A DNA stretch of 46,755 bases from positions 1 to 46,755 of the forward strand of contig CANJQU010000023.1 of the NCBI GenBank assembly GCA_947476485.1, in the 5' to 3' direction. The notes below the pieces were generated by a model, which worked only from the letters and a program-made list of their open reading frames with translations, was not told the DNA's origin and did not search any database. The first letter of the stretch is position 1. The number at the start of each line of letters is the position of its first letter. Of the stretch, positions 10,347 to 17,200 are shown piece by piece. Made by a program: the position numbers and the translations under genes. Source of the DNA: Chitinophagaceae bacterium (lineage in GTDB: Bacteria > Bacteroidota > Bacteroidia > Chitinophagales > Chitinophagaceae).

Positions 10347-10354
10347 TATCTTCG
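10347..10354 (+). promoter_or_regulatory. Possible Bacteroidota -7 box upstream of the oxygenase gene
   Basis: TATCTTCG matches the TAnnTTTG consensus at 7 of 8 positions and lies 20 bases before the ATG at 10375. No convincing TTG-type -33 element is present at the usual distance, so this is weak. Confidence 0.3.
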
Positions 10355-10374
10355 TTTAACTAAACCTTTCGGAA

Positions 10375-11142
10375 ATGCAATTATTTATGAATCAATTTTT
10401 TCTAAAAGAAATGCGCTATTCTGATGCGTCGGATTTCGCTGCAAAAATGAAGGAAGCGTTGCTTCAGAATAAAATTGTTCATCTCACCGGTATACCCGCA
10501 GATGTGGATTTTAAGACCTATTACTCATCGTTGGTTGACAGCTTGGGAGAAATTGTGAACGTGGACGAGGATATTAAGACAGGCAATGCAAAAAGCAACG
10601 AACGGTGGACAGATGTGCGCTATGACAAGAACAACGACTTTACATTCCGTCACGCAAACACACGCCAGCCACTGCATACCGATGCCGCTTATGTTAACTT
10701 CGATCTCGACGTCAACTTCTTTTTTTGTATGGACCAGGCCGAGGTTGGTGGCGCCACTACTTTTTTCGATTCAGATGACCTGATAAAAGTGCTTGAAAAA
10801 TATGAGCCTTTACTGTTCGAAAAACTGAAGACCGTAGAAGTAGATTTTGGCAAGGGTGAAGACCAGAGAAAACGCCGCAAGATCATAGACTATGACAAAA
10901 GAGGTGTAAAGCTGAACTGGAACTACTTCCGTGTGATGCCGGACAATACCAAAGAAGCGCTGGAGATGTGTGAGGAATTCCACAAATTCCTTGAGAGTAA
11001 AATTGTAGGTGGCGGCCTTCTTACCGGGATATGCCTTAAACCCGGCGAAGCCGCGTTTTTCCAGGACGACCGCATATTGCATGGCCGCAACTCATTTTAT
11101 GGAGACAGAACGCTTATTAAGGGAGGGTTCAACTTCACCTGA
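10375..11142 (+). CDS. TauD/TfdA-like Fe(II)/2-oxoglutarate-dependent oxygenase
   Basis: A 255-residue protein of the TauD family of non-haem iron oxygenases. The iron triad is visible as HTD in QPLHTDAAY (about residue 102) and the distal His in DDRILHGRNSF. The Arg that binds 2-oxoglutarate is probably the one in YGDRTLIKGG. Family members hydroxylate small molecules, amino acids or peptide-bound residues; the substrate here is not evident. Its stop overlaps the next gene's ATG (TGATG), so it is translationally coupled to an aldo/keto reductase and the two probably act on the same metabolite. The start could instead be the ATG at 10387. Confidence 0.85.
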   Translation: MQLFMNQFFLKEMRYSDASDFAAKMKEALLQNKIVHLTGIPADVDFKTYYSSLVDSLGEIVNVDEDIKTGNAKSNERWTDVRYDKNNDFTFRHANTRQPLHTDAAYVNFDLDVNFFFCMDQAEVGGATTFFDSDDLIKVLEKYEPLLFEKLKTVEVDFGKGEDQRKRRKIIDYDKRGVKLNWNYFRVMPDNTKEALEMCEEFHKFLESKIVGGGLLTGICLKPGEAAFFQDDRILHGRNSFYGDRTLIKGGFNFT

Positions 11143-12116
11143 TGAGCGATCATTTACTTTTTAACGGAAATAAGATCAGCCGCATTGGTTTTGGGTGCTG
11201 GCAGCTTGCCGGCGACTACCAGCACAATGGCCGCCCCAATGGTTATGGAGCTATTGACATCGCTGAATCAGAACGGGCCATTCACCTGGCATTGGACAAT
11301 GGTATCAATTTCTTCGATACTGCTGTAGCCTATGGTTTTGGCAGGTCAGAGGAAATACTTGGCAATGCGCTCCGGTCCTATGCCGGTGATCGTAGCAAAG
11401 CAATGATCTGTAGCAAGTATGGAATAGTGCTTGGTGGTGAAAACGTGCCCGAAGATTATTCAGCTAAAAATTTTATCACCAGTGTGGAAGGTAGCCTGCA
11501 ACGGTTGAAGGTAGATCGCCTGGGTGTAATGTTGCTGCACAATCCACCTGACGACTTCGATTTTTCCGGCCTGGATATTGCTGCATTTGACACCCTCGTG
11601 CATGATGGCAAGATACAAGCCTACGGCGTAAGCTGCCGCACCCACAAAGGTGTAGCCAATGTACTCAATCATGGGTTCGGTTCTGTGGTAGAAGCAGTCT
11701 ACAATGTTCTGGACAGGCGCTACGAGAAGTTTTTTTCCGACCCGCAGTATAAAGACAAGTATACCTTCATTTGCCGTGTGCCGCTGGCATCCGGCTTCGT
11801 TAGCCCACGTACACTGGCCGGCAATCCCTCATTTGCAGACAACGACATCAGGAATGGCTTTAACAGCGAACAAGTGGAGTGGGTGACCGGTGCGGTGCGG
11901 AATATGGCCTTCCTCAATGATCTTGAAGGTGGTATATCAGTGAGTGCATTGCGTTTCCAGTTATCCAATCCGTATAACACGCTTACTATTCCCGGAATCA
12001 GGAATACAAAGCAGGCCAATGATGCGATAATGGCATTGCGCCTTGGTCCATTGCCGGCTGATGTGATCACTAAGATCGAGGCAGCAGTACCTGAAGTGTT
12101 CTATAAGTGGAGATGA
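11142..12116 (+). CDS. Aldo/keto reductase family protein
   Basis: A 324-residue (alpha/beta)8 NAD(P)H-dependent oxidoreductase. The early stretch ISRIGFGCWQLAGDY, the catalytic Asp/Tyr region NGINFFDTAVAYGFGRSEEILG, and the Lys in KAMICSKYGI are recognisable, as is LQRLKVDRLGVMLLHNP. The C-terminal NTLTIPGIRNTKQANDAI is typical of the class that includes pyridoxal and sugar reductases. It starts one base inside the stop of the oxygenase gene. Its 3' end overlaps the convergent asparagine synthetase gene by 16 bases, so there is no room for a terminator between them. Confidence 0.87.
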   Translation: MSDHLLFNGNKISRIGFGCWQLAGDYQHNGRPNGYGAIDIAESERAIHLALDNGINFFDTAVAYGFGRSEEILGNALRSYAGDRSKAMICSKYGIVLGGENVPEDYSAKNFITSVEGSLQRLKVDRLGVMLLHNPPDDFDFSGLDIAAFDTLVHDGKIQAYGVSCRTHKGVANVLNHGFGSVVEAVYNVLDRRYEKFFSDPQYKDKYTFICRVPLASGFVSPRTLAGNPSFADNDIRNGFNSEQVEWVTGAVRNMAFLNDLEGGISVSALRFQLSNPYNTLTIPGIRNTKQANDAIMALRLGPLPADVITKIEAAVPEVFYKWR

Positions 12117-14035
12117 TCTCCGGTCACATTTTTATGCCACAGACCCAGTGAAACTACCCGCCATGGTATGGTGGAGAAAGGCTCTTTGCCGTCGATGATA
12201 TTGTGCACATGCTTTTTCAGCAGGTCTTCGTTAATTATGTCTTTAAACACTTTGCAGGAGTAGTCTATAGCGCTTAAAAACCATTCCTTCCCCTCGCCCT
12301 TAAGCCATGTTTCCTCAGGTGTCACAAAGCCCATTTTATCCTTGCGGTTCTCAATGCTTTCCGGAATAATGTTGTGCATAGCCTTGCGCAGTATGGTTTT
12401 CCGCAGGCCATCCTTGTACACAAACCGCTCTGGCAGGCCCAGGTTGAACTCCATAAGCCGGTAGTCCATAAAGGGCGTCCGCGACTCCACGCTCCACGCC
12501 ATGGAGTTGTGGTCCTCGTAGCGTAGCAGCGCGGGCAATGGCTGCCTGTATATTTGTCGCATCAGGTTGCGTTGCAACGAATGTGCCGGACCATCATATA
12601 TAGAAGCAGGTTCAGAACCCTGCAGCCAGTTAAGTCGTTCGGGTAAGGATCGCTTGCCCATATTCATTTTAAAGGCGCCCAGTAAAAATCCTTTTGGCCA
12701 TGACCCATGCTCACCTTTATAAGAGCGCGACTCTGCCAGCAATGACCGGAACCGTGCCTTTTGCATAAGCCCCGAATATAATGGCAGATCATTGCCACCA
12801 TAGCCCGCCAGTTGCTCATCTGCCCCCTGTCCGTCAATCATTACGGTAAGGCCTGCTGCGCGCGACGCCTTGAACACCGCCCACTGGCTGAATACCGATG
12901 TGCTGGCCACAGGCTCATCCTGGTGCCATACAAACGCATCCAGCTCTTCGCGCATGCTATCGAACGACGGGAACACACGATGTGGATGCGCATTCGTTTT
13001 CTTTATTACTTCCCGGGCAAAACGCCACTCATCATACTTCTCTTCATCGAAGCATGCAGTTACGGTTTCCTGCCCGGCATGGTCACCCCTGGCCTTGAGC
13101 AGATCTGCCGCTATGCACACAATACTGGACGAGTCAAGTCCGCCCGAAAGCGCTGTGCCCACCTTCACATCTGAGCGCAGGCGCAGGCTCACCGCATCGG
13201 TAAGCAGGTATCTGAATTGTTCTGCTGCTTCCTCGAAGCTTCCCCTGAAGCGCTTCGGTGATAATGTATACCACTGCACTATTTCCGGCTCTACCGTATC
13301 CTTAGACAGGTCAATGCGGAGATAATTGCCGCAATGTAGCTGCTTTATATTCTTGTCAAAGGTATCCTCCGTATGATCTACCGCACCCGTAGCCAGGAAC
13401 TGCCGGGCGATAGGAACATTCATTTCAAATTTATAATCCGGCGAGGTGCGTATCTGCTTGATCTCAGATGCAAGGTAGGTGGCGTTCGCACCCTTGTAAT
13501 AGTAAAGCGGCTTTACACCAAAACGGTCCCTTATTGCATAGAGTTCTTTTTTGACCTGATCAAGCAGCAGAATCGCAAACATGCCATTGAACTTCTGGAG
13601 GCATTTTATACCCCATTGCTCCCAGGCATGCAGTATCACTTCGGTATCGCTCTTGGTCCGGAATTGGTGCCCCAGCACTTCCAGCTCAGCCTTTATTTCT
13701 ATATAGTTATAGATCTCACCATTGAAAGAAACAGCCAACCCGGCTTTTTCATATTGCATCGGTTGGTGACCGCCGGGAGACAGGTCTACGATAGATAATC
13801 TGCGGTGCCCAAGGCCCACTTTAAAAGGCTGATCGGCAGGCAGGTCGCGGTATTTCCAGTGATCTTTTGTTGATTGTGCGGTATCGCCCCCGGCCCATAT
13901 TTCCATCTTCCCCGGTTCCCAGGTAAGAAAACCCTCATCATCGGGGCCACGATGCCTGATGATGGCAGACGCCGTGTGTAATTGCTTTGAGTTTAACGAC
14001 CTTTTATTATTAATTATGGCAAGTATACCGCACAT
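12101..14035 (-). CDS. asnB: Asparagine synthase (glutamine-hydrolysing)
   Basis: A 644-residue class II glutamine amidotransferase fused to an ATP-pyrophosphatase domain. After Met comes the nucleophile Cys2 (MCGILAI). The glutaminase half shows RLSIVDLSPGGHQPM, SFNGEIYNY and KSDTEVILHAWEQWG. The synthetase half starts near residue 250 and has the PP-loop SGGLDSS at about 297. Both halves are complete. Family members make asparagine from aspartate and glutamine, but AsnB paralogues near polysaccharide loci can also amidate uronic acids or other carboxylates, so the product here may differ. It is transcribed alone on the minus strand. Confidence 0.88.
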   Translation of the reverse strand: MCGILAIINNKRSLNSKQLHTASAIIRHRGPDDEGFLTWEPGKMEIWAGGDTAQSTKDHWKYRDLPADQPFKVGLGHRRLSIVDLSPGGHQPMQYEKAGLAVSFNGEIYNYIEIKAELEVLGHQFRTKSDTEVILHAWEQWGIKCLQKFNGMFAILLLDQVKKELYAIRDRFGVKPLYYYKGANATYLASEIKQIRTSPDYKFEMNVPIARQFLATGAVDHTEDTFDKNIKQLHCGNYLRIDLSKDTVEPEIVQWYTLSPKRFRGSFEEAAEQFRYLLTDAVSLRLRSDVKVGTALSGGLDSSSIVCIAADLLKARGDHAGQETVTACFDEEKYDEWRFAREVIKKTNAHPHRVFPSFDSMREELDAFVWHQDEPVASTSVFSQWAVFKASRAAGLTVMIDGQGADEQLAGYGGNDLPLYSGLMQKARFRSLLAESRSYKGEHGSWPKGFLLGAFKMNMGKRSLPERLNWLQGSEPASIYDGPAHSLQRNLMRQIYRQPLPALLRYEDHNSMAWSVESRTPFMDYRLMEFNLGLPERFVYKDGLRKTILRKAMHNIIPESIENRKDKMGFVTPEETWLKGEGKEWFLSAIDYSCKVFKDIINEDLLKKHVHNIIDGKEPFSTIPWRVVSLGLWHKNVTGDHLHL

Positions 14036-14115
14036 GGATCAGGCTGAAGTAATATTTCCTAAAAGTACGGAAAAAGGCGGACTAGCTTGTAACCGATCGG
14101 GGCTAATCGATAACA

Positions 14116-14373
14116 CTAATAATGCAATTTGCATCCAATTATTTTAATATAATCATCTGGTACGCGATAAACGAGACGATGTTCATCATTGATGCGTCTA
14201 CTCCAGTATCCCTTTTAGTCGTGCTTTAAAGGTTGGGGTTTCCCGGAACCCTCAAACGGGGTTCTCGCCGTTTCAACTAACAGTTTGTTGATTTTGCTGT
14301 AAATTGACTTGTCTGTTTTTTGCCATTCAGTATATTGCTCAAACGCCAGAGGAGTGAATCGAATATCGCGCAT
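14116..14373 (-). pseudogene. yoeB: YoeB-type mRNA interferase toxin, inactivated by an in-frame stop
   Basis: Translating the minus strand from the ATG at 14373 gives MRDIRFTPLAFEQYTEWQ, then KINKLLVE and PFEGSGKPQPLKHD. A TAA stop follows at 14215-14217, and the same frame continues as [18 protein letters not shown] ... CKLHY to a TAG at 14116-14118. Both halves match YoeB/Txe toxins (about 85 residues) with no gap or frameshift. The expected residue at the stop is Leu, and TTA to TAA is one substitution. The catalytic Arg of WSRRI and the C-terminal His-Tyr lie after the stop, so the 52-residue product should be inactive. The ATG abuts the antitoxin stop codon directly, as in a yefM-yoeB operon. 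Confidence 0.85.
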
Positions 14374-14592
14374 TTAATCAACCTTTACAGTTATCGATTC
14401 CTCATTCTTATCCTGTGCAATGGACTTAAGGAGCATGTCTTTATTTGCAGGGTTCGTCGACAAAAATGCGGTTTCGTCCAATTCTTCTTCCACAGTGATA
14501 ACTACAGGCTTTCCCTTAAATACTGCTTTAATAGCATCAAGGATATCCGTATTTATATCGGTTGCTGACTGAAAATGATATGTAGTGTACAT
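14374..14592 (-). CDS. YefM-like antitoxin of the broken YoeB module
   Basis: A 72-residue small acidic protein (MYTTYHFQSATDINTDILDAIKAVFKGKPVVITVEEELDETAFL). It has the N-terminal beta/alpha arrangement and acidic C-terminal half expected for a Phd/YefM-like or Bacteroidota-specific (DUF2683-like) antitoxin that partners YoeB. It directly precedes the YoeB pseudogene with no spacer, which supports the assignment more strongly than its own sequence does. Antitoxins of this kind neutralise the toxin and repress their own operon. With the toxin broken it is effectively an orphan, and could still act as a repressor or protect against related incoming toxins (inference). Confidence 0.75.
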   Translation of the reverse strand: MYTTYHFQSATDINTDILDAIKAVFKGKPVVITVEEELDETAFLSTNPANKDMLLKSIAQDKNEESITVKVD

Positions 14593-14705
14593 AATCGATC
14601 TTTACTAAGCAAAGTTACGCTATTATGAGAAACCCGACTAAGTAACAGGAGCAAGTTTATTTTATAGGTTTGCAACAAAACGTGCGCATAATATAAAATG
14701 ATGCG

Positions 14706-14713
14706 TATCTTTG
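14706..14713 (+). promoter_or_regulatory. Possible -7 box for the RHH/PIN toxin-antitoxin operon
   Basis: TATCTTTG is an exact match to the Bacteroidota TAnnTTTG consensus. It ends 4 bases before the antitoxin ATG at 14718, which would imply a leaderless or nearly leaderless transcript. No -33 element at 17-21 bases is obvious, so a chance match is possible. Confidence 0.4.
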
Positions 14714-14717
14714 ATTT

Positions 14718-14960
14718 ATGAAAGCCCGTTTGAATCTTACTATTGATGAAAGTCTGCTCGCAGATGTGAAGAGGATGGCTGAAAAAAAGGGTACCAGCGT
14801 TTCTGAACTGGTAGAGGAGTTTTTTAAGAAATTCACAAAGCCGGCCAAACAAAAAAGTGTGATTGATATTGTTGACAAACTGAACAAACCGGCCATCGAC
14901 CCGGGTGCTGACTTGAAGGATTTGTATTATAAAGAGCAAAGCGGGAAATATGGCTTTTAA
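14718..14960 (+). CDS. Ribbon-helix-helix antitoxin (DUF6364-like)
   Basis: An 80-residue protein whose first half (MKARLNLTIDESLLADVKRM, then AEKKGTSVSELVEEFFKKF) has the beta strand plus two helices of ribbon-helix-helix DNA-binding antitoxins, matching the DUF6364 type often found in Bacteroidota. The C-terminal half is basic to mixed and probably wraps the toxin. It overlaps the start of the downstream PIN-domain toxin gene by 11 bases, the normal coupling for such operons. Expected roles are binding and neutralising the toxin and autoregulating the operon. Confidence 0.82.
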   Translation: MKARLNLTIDESLLADVKRMAEKKGTSVSELVEEFFKKFTKPAKQKSVIDIVDKLNKPAIDPGADLKDLYYKEQSGKYGF

Positions 14961-15375
14961 AGTGATGACAGATGCCAATATCGTACTTGACTTTACACTG
15001 AAACGTGAACGGTATGAGATTGCAAAGAGGGTATTCGAACTGGCAGTGAGTGGCGATCTGCATTTGTTCATTACTCCGGCCATTTTGCATATAACTTCAT
15101 ATTGGCTCGTTAAGGCCTATGGAAAACAGAAAACAAGGGAAATAATTCTATCACTTTTAATGGACGTAAGGGTCATAGACTCGACTCATGAGATAGCTGT
15201 CAATGCCGTTTATTCGAAGATCGATGACATAGAAGATGCGCTGCAGTATTTTACAGCCATTCATCACAATCTTGATTATTTCCTTACCCGGGATAAGAAC
15301 TTTCAAAAGGCTGCCATGCCGGCACTGCCAATTTATGCACCGGAAGACTTTTTTAAGGAGGTGTATGATATTTAG
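14950..15375 (+). CDS. PIN-domain ribonuclease toxin (VapC-like, PIN_3 type)
   Basis: A 141-residue PIN-fold protein. Acidic metal-binding positions are visible as Asp8 (TDANIVLD), Asp93/Asp96 in DDIEDALQYF and Asp115 in FLTRDKNF. The pattern D-x-E-D-A-L-Q-Y followed by T-R-D/N-K-x-F is characteristic of the PIN_3 subgroup. The mid-domain Glu of classical VapC is not evident, as is usual for this subgroup. Family members cleave RNA (often tRNA or rRNA) and stop growth when the antitoxin is lost. It forms an operon with the upstream RHH antitoxin, and all key residues appear intact. Confidence 0.85.
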   Translation: MAFKVMTDANIVLDFTLKRERYEIAKRVFELAVSGDLHLFITPAILHITSYWLVKAYGKQKTREIILSLLMDVRVIDSTHEIAVNAVYSKIDDIEDALQYFTAIHHNLDYFLTRDKNFQKAAMPALPIYAPEDFFKEVYDI

Positions 15376-15449
15376 TGTTCAATCCCTCCATATAAATGAA
15401 TTTATTGCAGCAGGTACCTGATTTTTTTTAACTTGCCTTCATATTCAGC

Positions 15450-15863
15450 ATGAATAATACATTTCACATAGGGCAGCGGGCATCGATAGAGAAGGTGTTC
15501 ACCGAGGAAGAGGTGCGTATGTTCTCTACGGTGTCACAGGATGCAAACCCGGTGCACTTTGACATAGCCTATGCAGCCAAGACAAGGTTCGGGCAGCGCA
15601 TAGTGCAGGGACCCTTCGTGGCCTCGCTTATCGGCGGTATACTGGGCTCGTCATTACCAGGGCCGGGTACCATCTACATCAAGCAGACCACGAACTTTTT
15701 GAAGCCGGTGCATATAAATGAGCGCATAACAGCTAATGTGGAGATAACAGCAATAAAAGATAGTAAGCCGGTTATTACACTGAGAACCTGGGTGGAAAAG
15801 GAAAACGGCGAACTGGCAATAGATGGTGAGGCGATCGTTATGTTTTTAGGTGAGCATGTATAA
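15450..15863 (+). CDS. MaoC-like (R)-specific enoyl-CoA hydratase
   Basis: A 137-residue hot-dog-fold protein. The hydratase-2 motif is intact: VSQDANPVHFD gives catalytic Asp31 and His36, followed by G-Q-R-I-V-Q-G-P-F. Length equals that of PhaJ-type stand-alone (R)-hydratases, which convert trans-2-enoyl-CoA to (R)-3-hydroxyacyl-CoA. It ends 3 bases before an LpxD-like acyltransferase gene, so both are likely co-transcribed. The pairing suggests local supply of a 3-hydroxyacyl donor for acylation of a sugar rather than a role in storage polymer or fatty-acid oxidation (inference). Confidence 0.82.
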   Translation: MNNTFHIGQRASIEKVFTEEEVRMFSTVSQDANPVHFDIAYAAKTRFGQRIVQGPFVASLIGGILGSSLPGPGTIYIKQTTNFLKPVHINERITANVEITAIKDSKPVITLRTWVEKENGELAIDGEAIVMFLGEHV

Positions 15864-15866
15864 AAG

Positions 15867-16826
15867 ATGAGGATGCACAATTTTTCGTTTACAGATATAG
15901 AACAGATACTTAAAACCACTTGCCGCTACGAGGGTAATACATCACTTGTATACGATGGTTTCAGGCCGGTAATGGAGTGCTCTAAGAACCACATATCGTG
16001 GATAAGGCCCAAAGTGAAGAAAGCCGCACAATACATCAACACTACGGAAGCAGGCTGCATTATTTGTGACGAGGATGCGTTTAAATTGTACGCCGGCGAT
16101 CTTTCGGGTCGGCTGTTCATAGTTACGCCCGACCCCTTGCTGGCGTTTGTGAAAATACTGACTAAGGCGGAAAACAAAAGCAAACCGGATGGGCCGCTTA
16201 TCCACCCCACGGCCATTATCCATCCCAATTGTAAATTAGGCATTGGCGTGAGTGTAGGCCCTTACAGCATACTCGATGAATGCACTATAGGTGATAACAC
16301 CGTGATCGGCGACCATGTAAGGATACACCATAGCGTGACCATGGGCAAGAACTGCCATGTGCGGGAGTTTTGCTCTATAGGCGGAGCGGGATTTGGCATA
16401 GTGAAAGACGAAGAAGGAAACAATATGCATGTGCCGCACATAGGCCATGTGGTGATAGGCGATAATGTGCTCATTTTCCCTTACTCCAACGTAGACAAGG
16501 GCATGCTGGGCAATACAGTAATAGAAAACAATGTGGTCATTGACCATTACTGTCACATAGGCCACAATACATTCACAGGTAAGAATACTATAATCACCGC
16601 AGGTGTCGTGATGGCAGGTGGCAGCCGTATAGGCAACAACTGCTTTATAGGTGTGCATACGGTAGTAAAAGAAAAGGCCGAGATCGGCGCCTATGTGACT
16701 ACGGGCATGGGCGCAGTAGTCACATCCAATATTCCTGACAACCAGACCTGGGTGGGCAATCCTGCCACGGAGATCAAGGCATTTGCTGCACAGCGGGCTT
16801 TCGTCAGGAAGAATAGTACGGAATAA
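15867..16826 (+). CDS. LpxD-like left-handed beta-helix acyltransferase
   Basis: A 319-residue protein with an N-terminal domain of about 105 residues followed by hexapeptide repeats from IHPTAIIHP (about 112) to VTSNIPDNQTWVGNPA. The LpxD landmarks GFGIVKDEEG, HVPHIGHVVIGDN and IDHYCHIGHN are in order; His233 corresponds to the catalytic base. LpxD adds an (R)-3-hydroxyacyl chain to UDP-glucosamine derivatives in lipid A synthesis. The polysaccharide-locus setting, the lack of lpx neighbours, and departures such as PYSNVDKG in place of ANTTIDRG suggest a paralogue acylating another amino sugar. It follows the MaoC-like gene by 3 bases. Confidence 0.78.
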   Translation: MRMHNFSFTDIEQILKTTCRYEGNTSLVYDGFRPVMECSKNHISWIRPKVKKAAQYINTTEAGCIICDEDAFKLYAGDLSGRLFIVTPDPLLAFVKILTKAENKSKPDGPLIHPTAIIHPNCKLGIGVSVGPYSILDECTIGDNTVIGDHVRIHHSVTMGKNCHVREFCSIGGAGFGIVKDEEGNNMHVPHIGHVVIGDNVLIFPYSNVDKGMLGNTVIENNVVIDHYCHIGHNTFTGKNTIITAGVVMAGGSRIGNNCFIGVHTVVKEKAEIGAYVTTGMGAVVTSNIPDNQTWVGNPATEIKAFAAQRAFVRKNSTE

Positions 16827-16846
16827 TTCAACAAATAATCAGTTTC

Positions 16847-16988
16847 TCCGGCCTTTAGGACGGGGATAGCAAACAAATCAATGACGGCTTTAGCCGAAAT
16901 GCGCTACAGGTAGCCCCGAAATACCGATTTTGGCTAAAGCCATCCTCCATTTTTCCATTCTTTCCCCGGCCTGAAGGCCGGGGCTATT
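16847..16988. repeat. Composite palindromic repeat (MITE/REP-like)
   Basis: In the 374-base gap before the epimerase gene, GGCTTTAGCCGAAAT (16886-16900) pairs with ATTTTGGCTAAAGCC (16927-16941) with one G-T wobble. A perfect hairpin, CCCCGGCC-TGAA-GGCCGGGG, lies at 16964-16983. A degenerate copy of that hairpin (CTCCGGCCTTTAGGACGGGG) sits on the other side near 16847-16866, so the inverted repeat is bracketed by related sequences. Such elements are dispersed in Bacteroidota genomes; no coding capacity. Confidence 0.65.
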
Positions 16989-17040
16989 GTAGGAGGACGC
17001 CCGAACTGCTGAAATACTACTCTATTGGCAATAAAAACTT

Positions 17041-17048
17041 TACTTTTG
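17041..17048 (+). promoter_or_regulatory. Possible -7 box upstream of the epimerase gene
   Basis: TACTTTTG exactly fits TAnnTTTG and lies 152 bases before the ATG at 17201. A palindromic repeat falls between it and the gene and would form a hairpin in the leader RNA. A TTG at 17025 is too close (13 bases) to be a standard -33 box. Confidence 0.3.
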
Positions 17049-17100
17049 CGCTTGTTATCACCTATCATTCTTTCGGAATAAAGTAGAGCGTATGTAATAC

Positions 17101-17128
17101 GTAGAGACGCAATGCATTGCGTCTCTAC
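17101..17128. repeat. 28-base palindrome, copy 1 (centre TGCA)
   Basis: Perfect palindrome: GTAGAGACGCAA, centre TGCA, then the exact complement of the first arm. It lies 72 bases upstream of the WbpI-like gene. One of five copies in the window. Confidence 0.95.
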
Positions 17129-17200
17129 CAAACACATAAAACGCTTACGCAACACGATTCGATTTTGATTGGTAATAAGATTGCCCGCTAAAACAAAACA

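Noticed and set aside
12101-14035. AsnB plus nearby TauD oxygenase as a beta-lactam synthetase/clavaminate-type pair
   Set aside because: The AsnB protein keeps the glutaminase nucleophile Cys2 and full-length domains, unlike beta-lactam synthetase, and is on the opposite strand. No other beta-lactam genes are present.
17101-17128. 28-base palindromes as transcription terminators
   Set aside because: No T-run follows any copy, and several lie just upstream of genes rather than after them.
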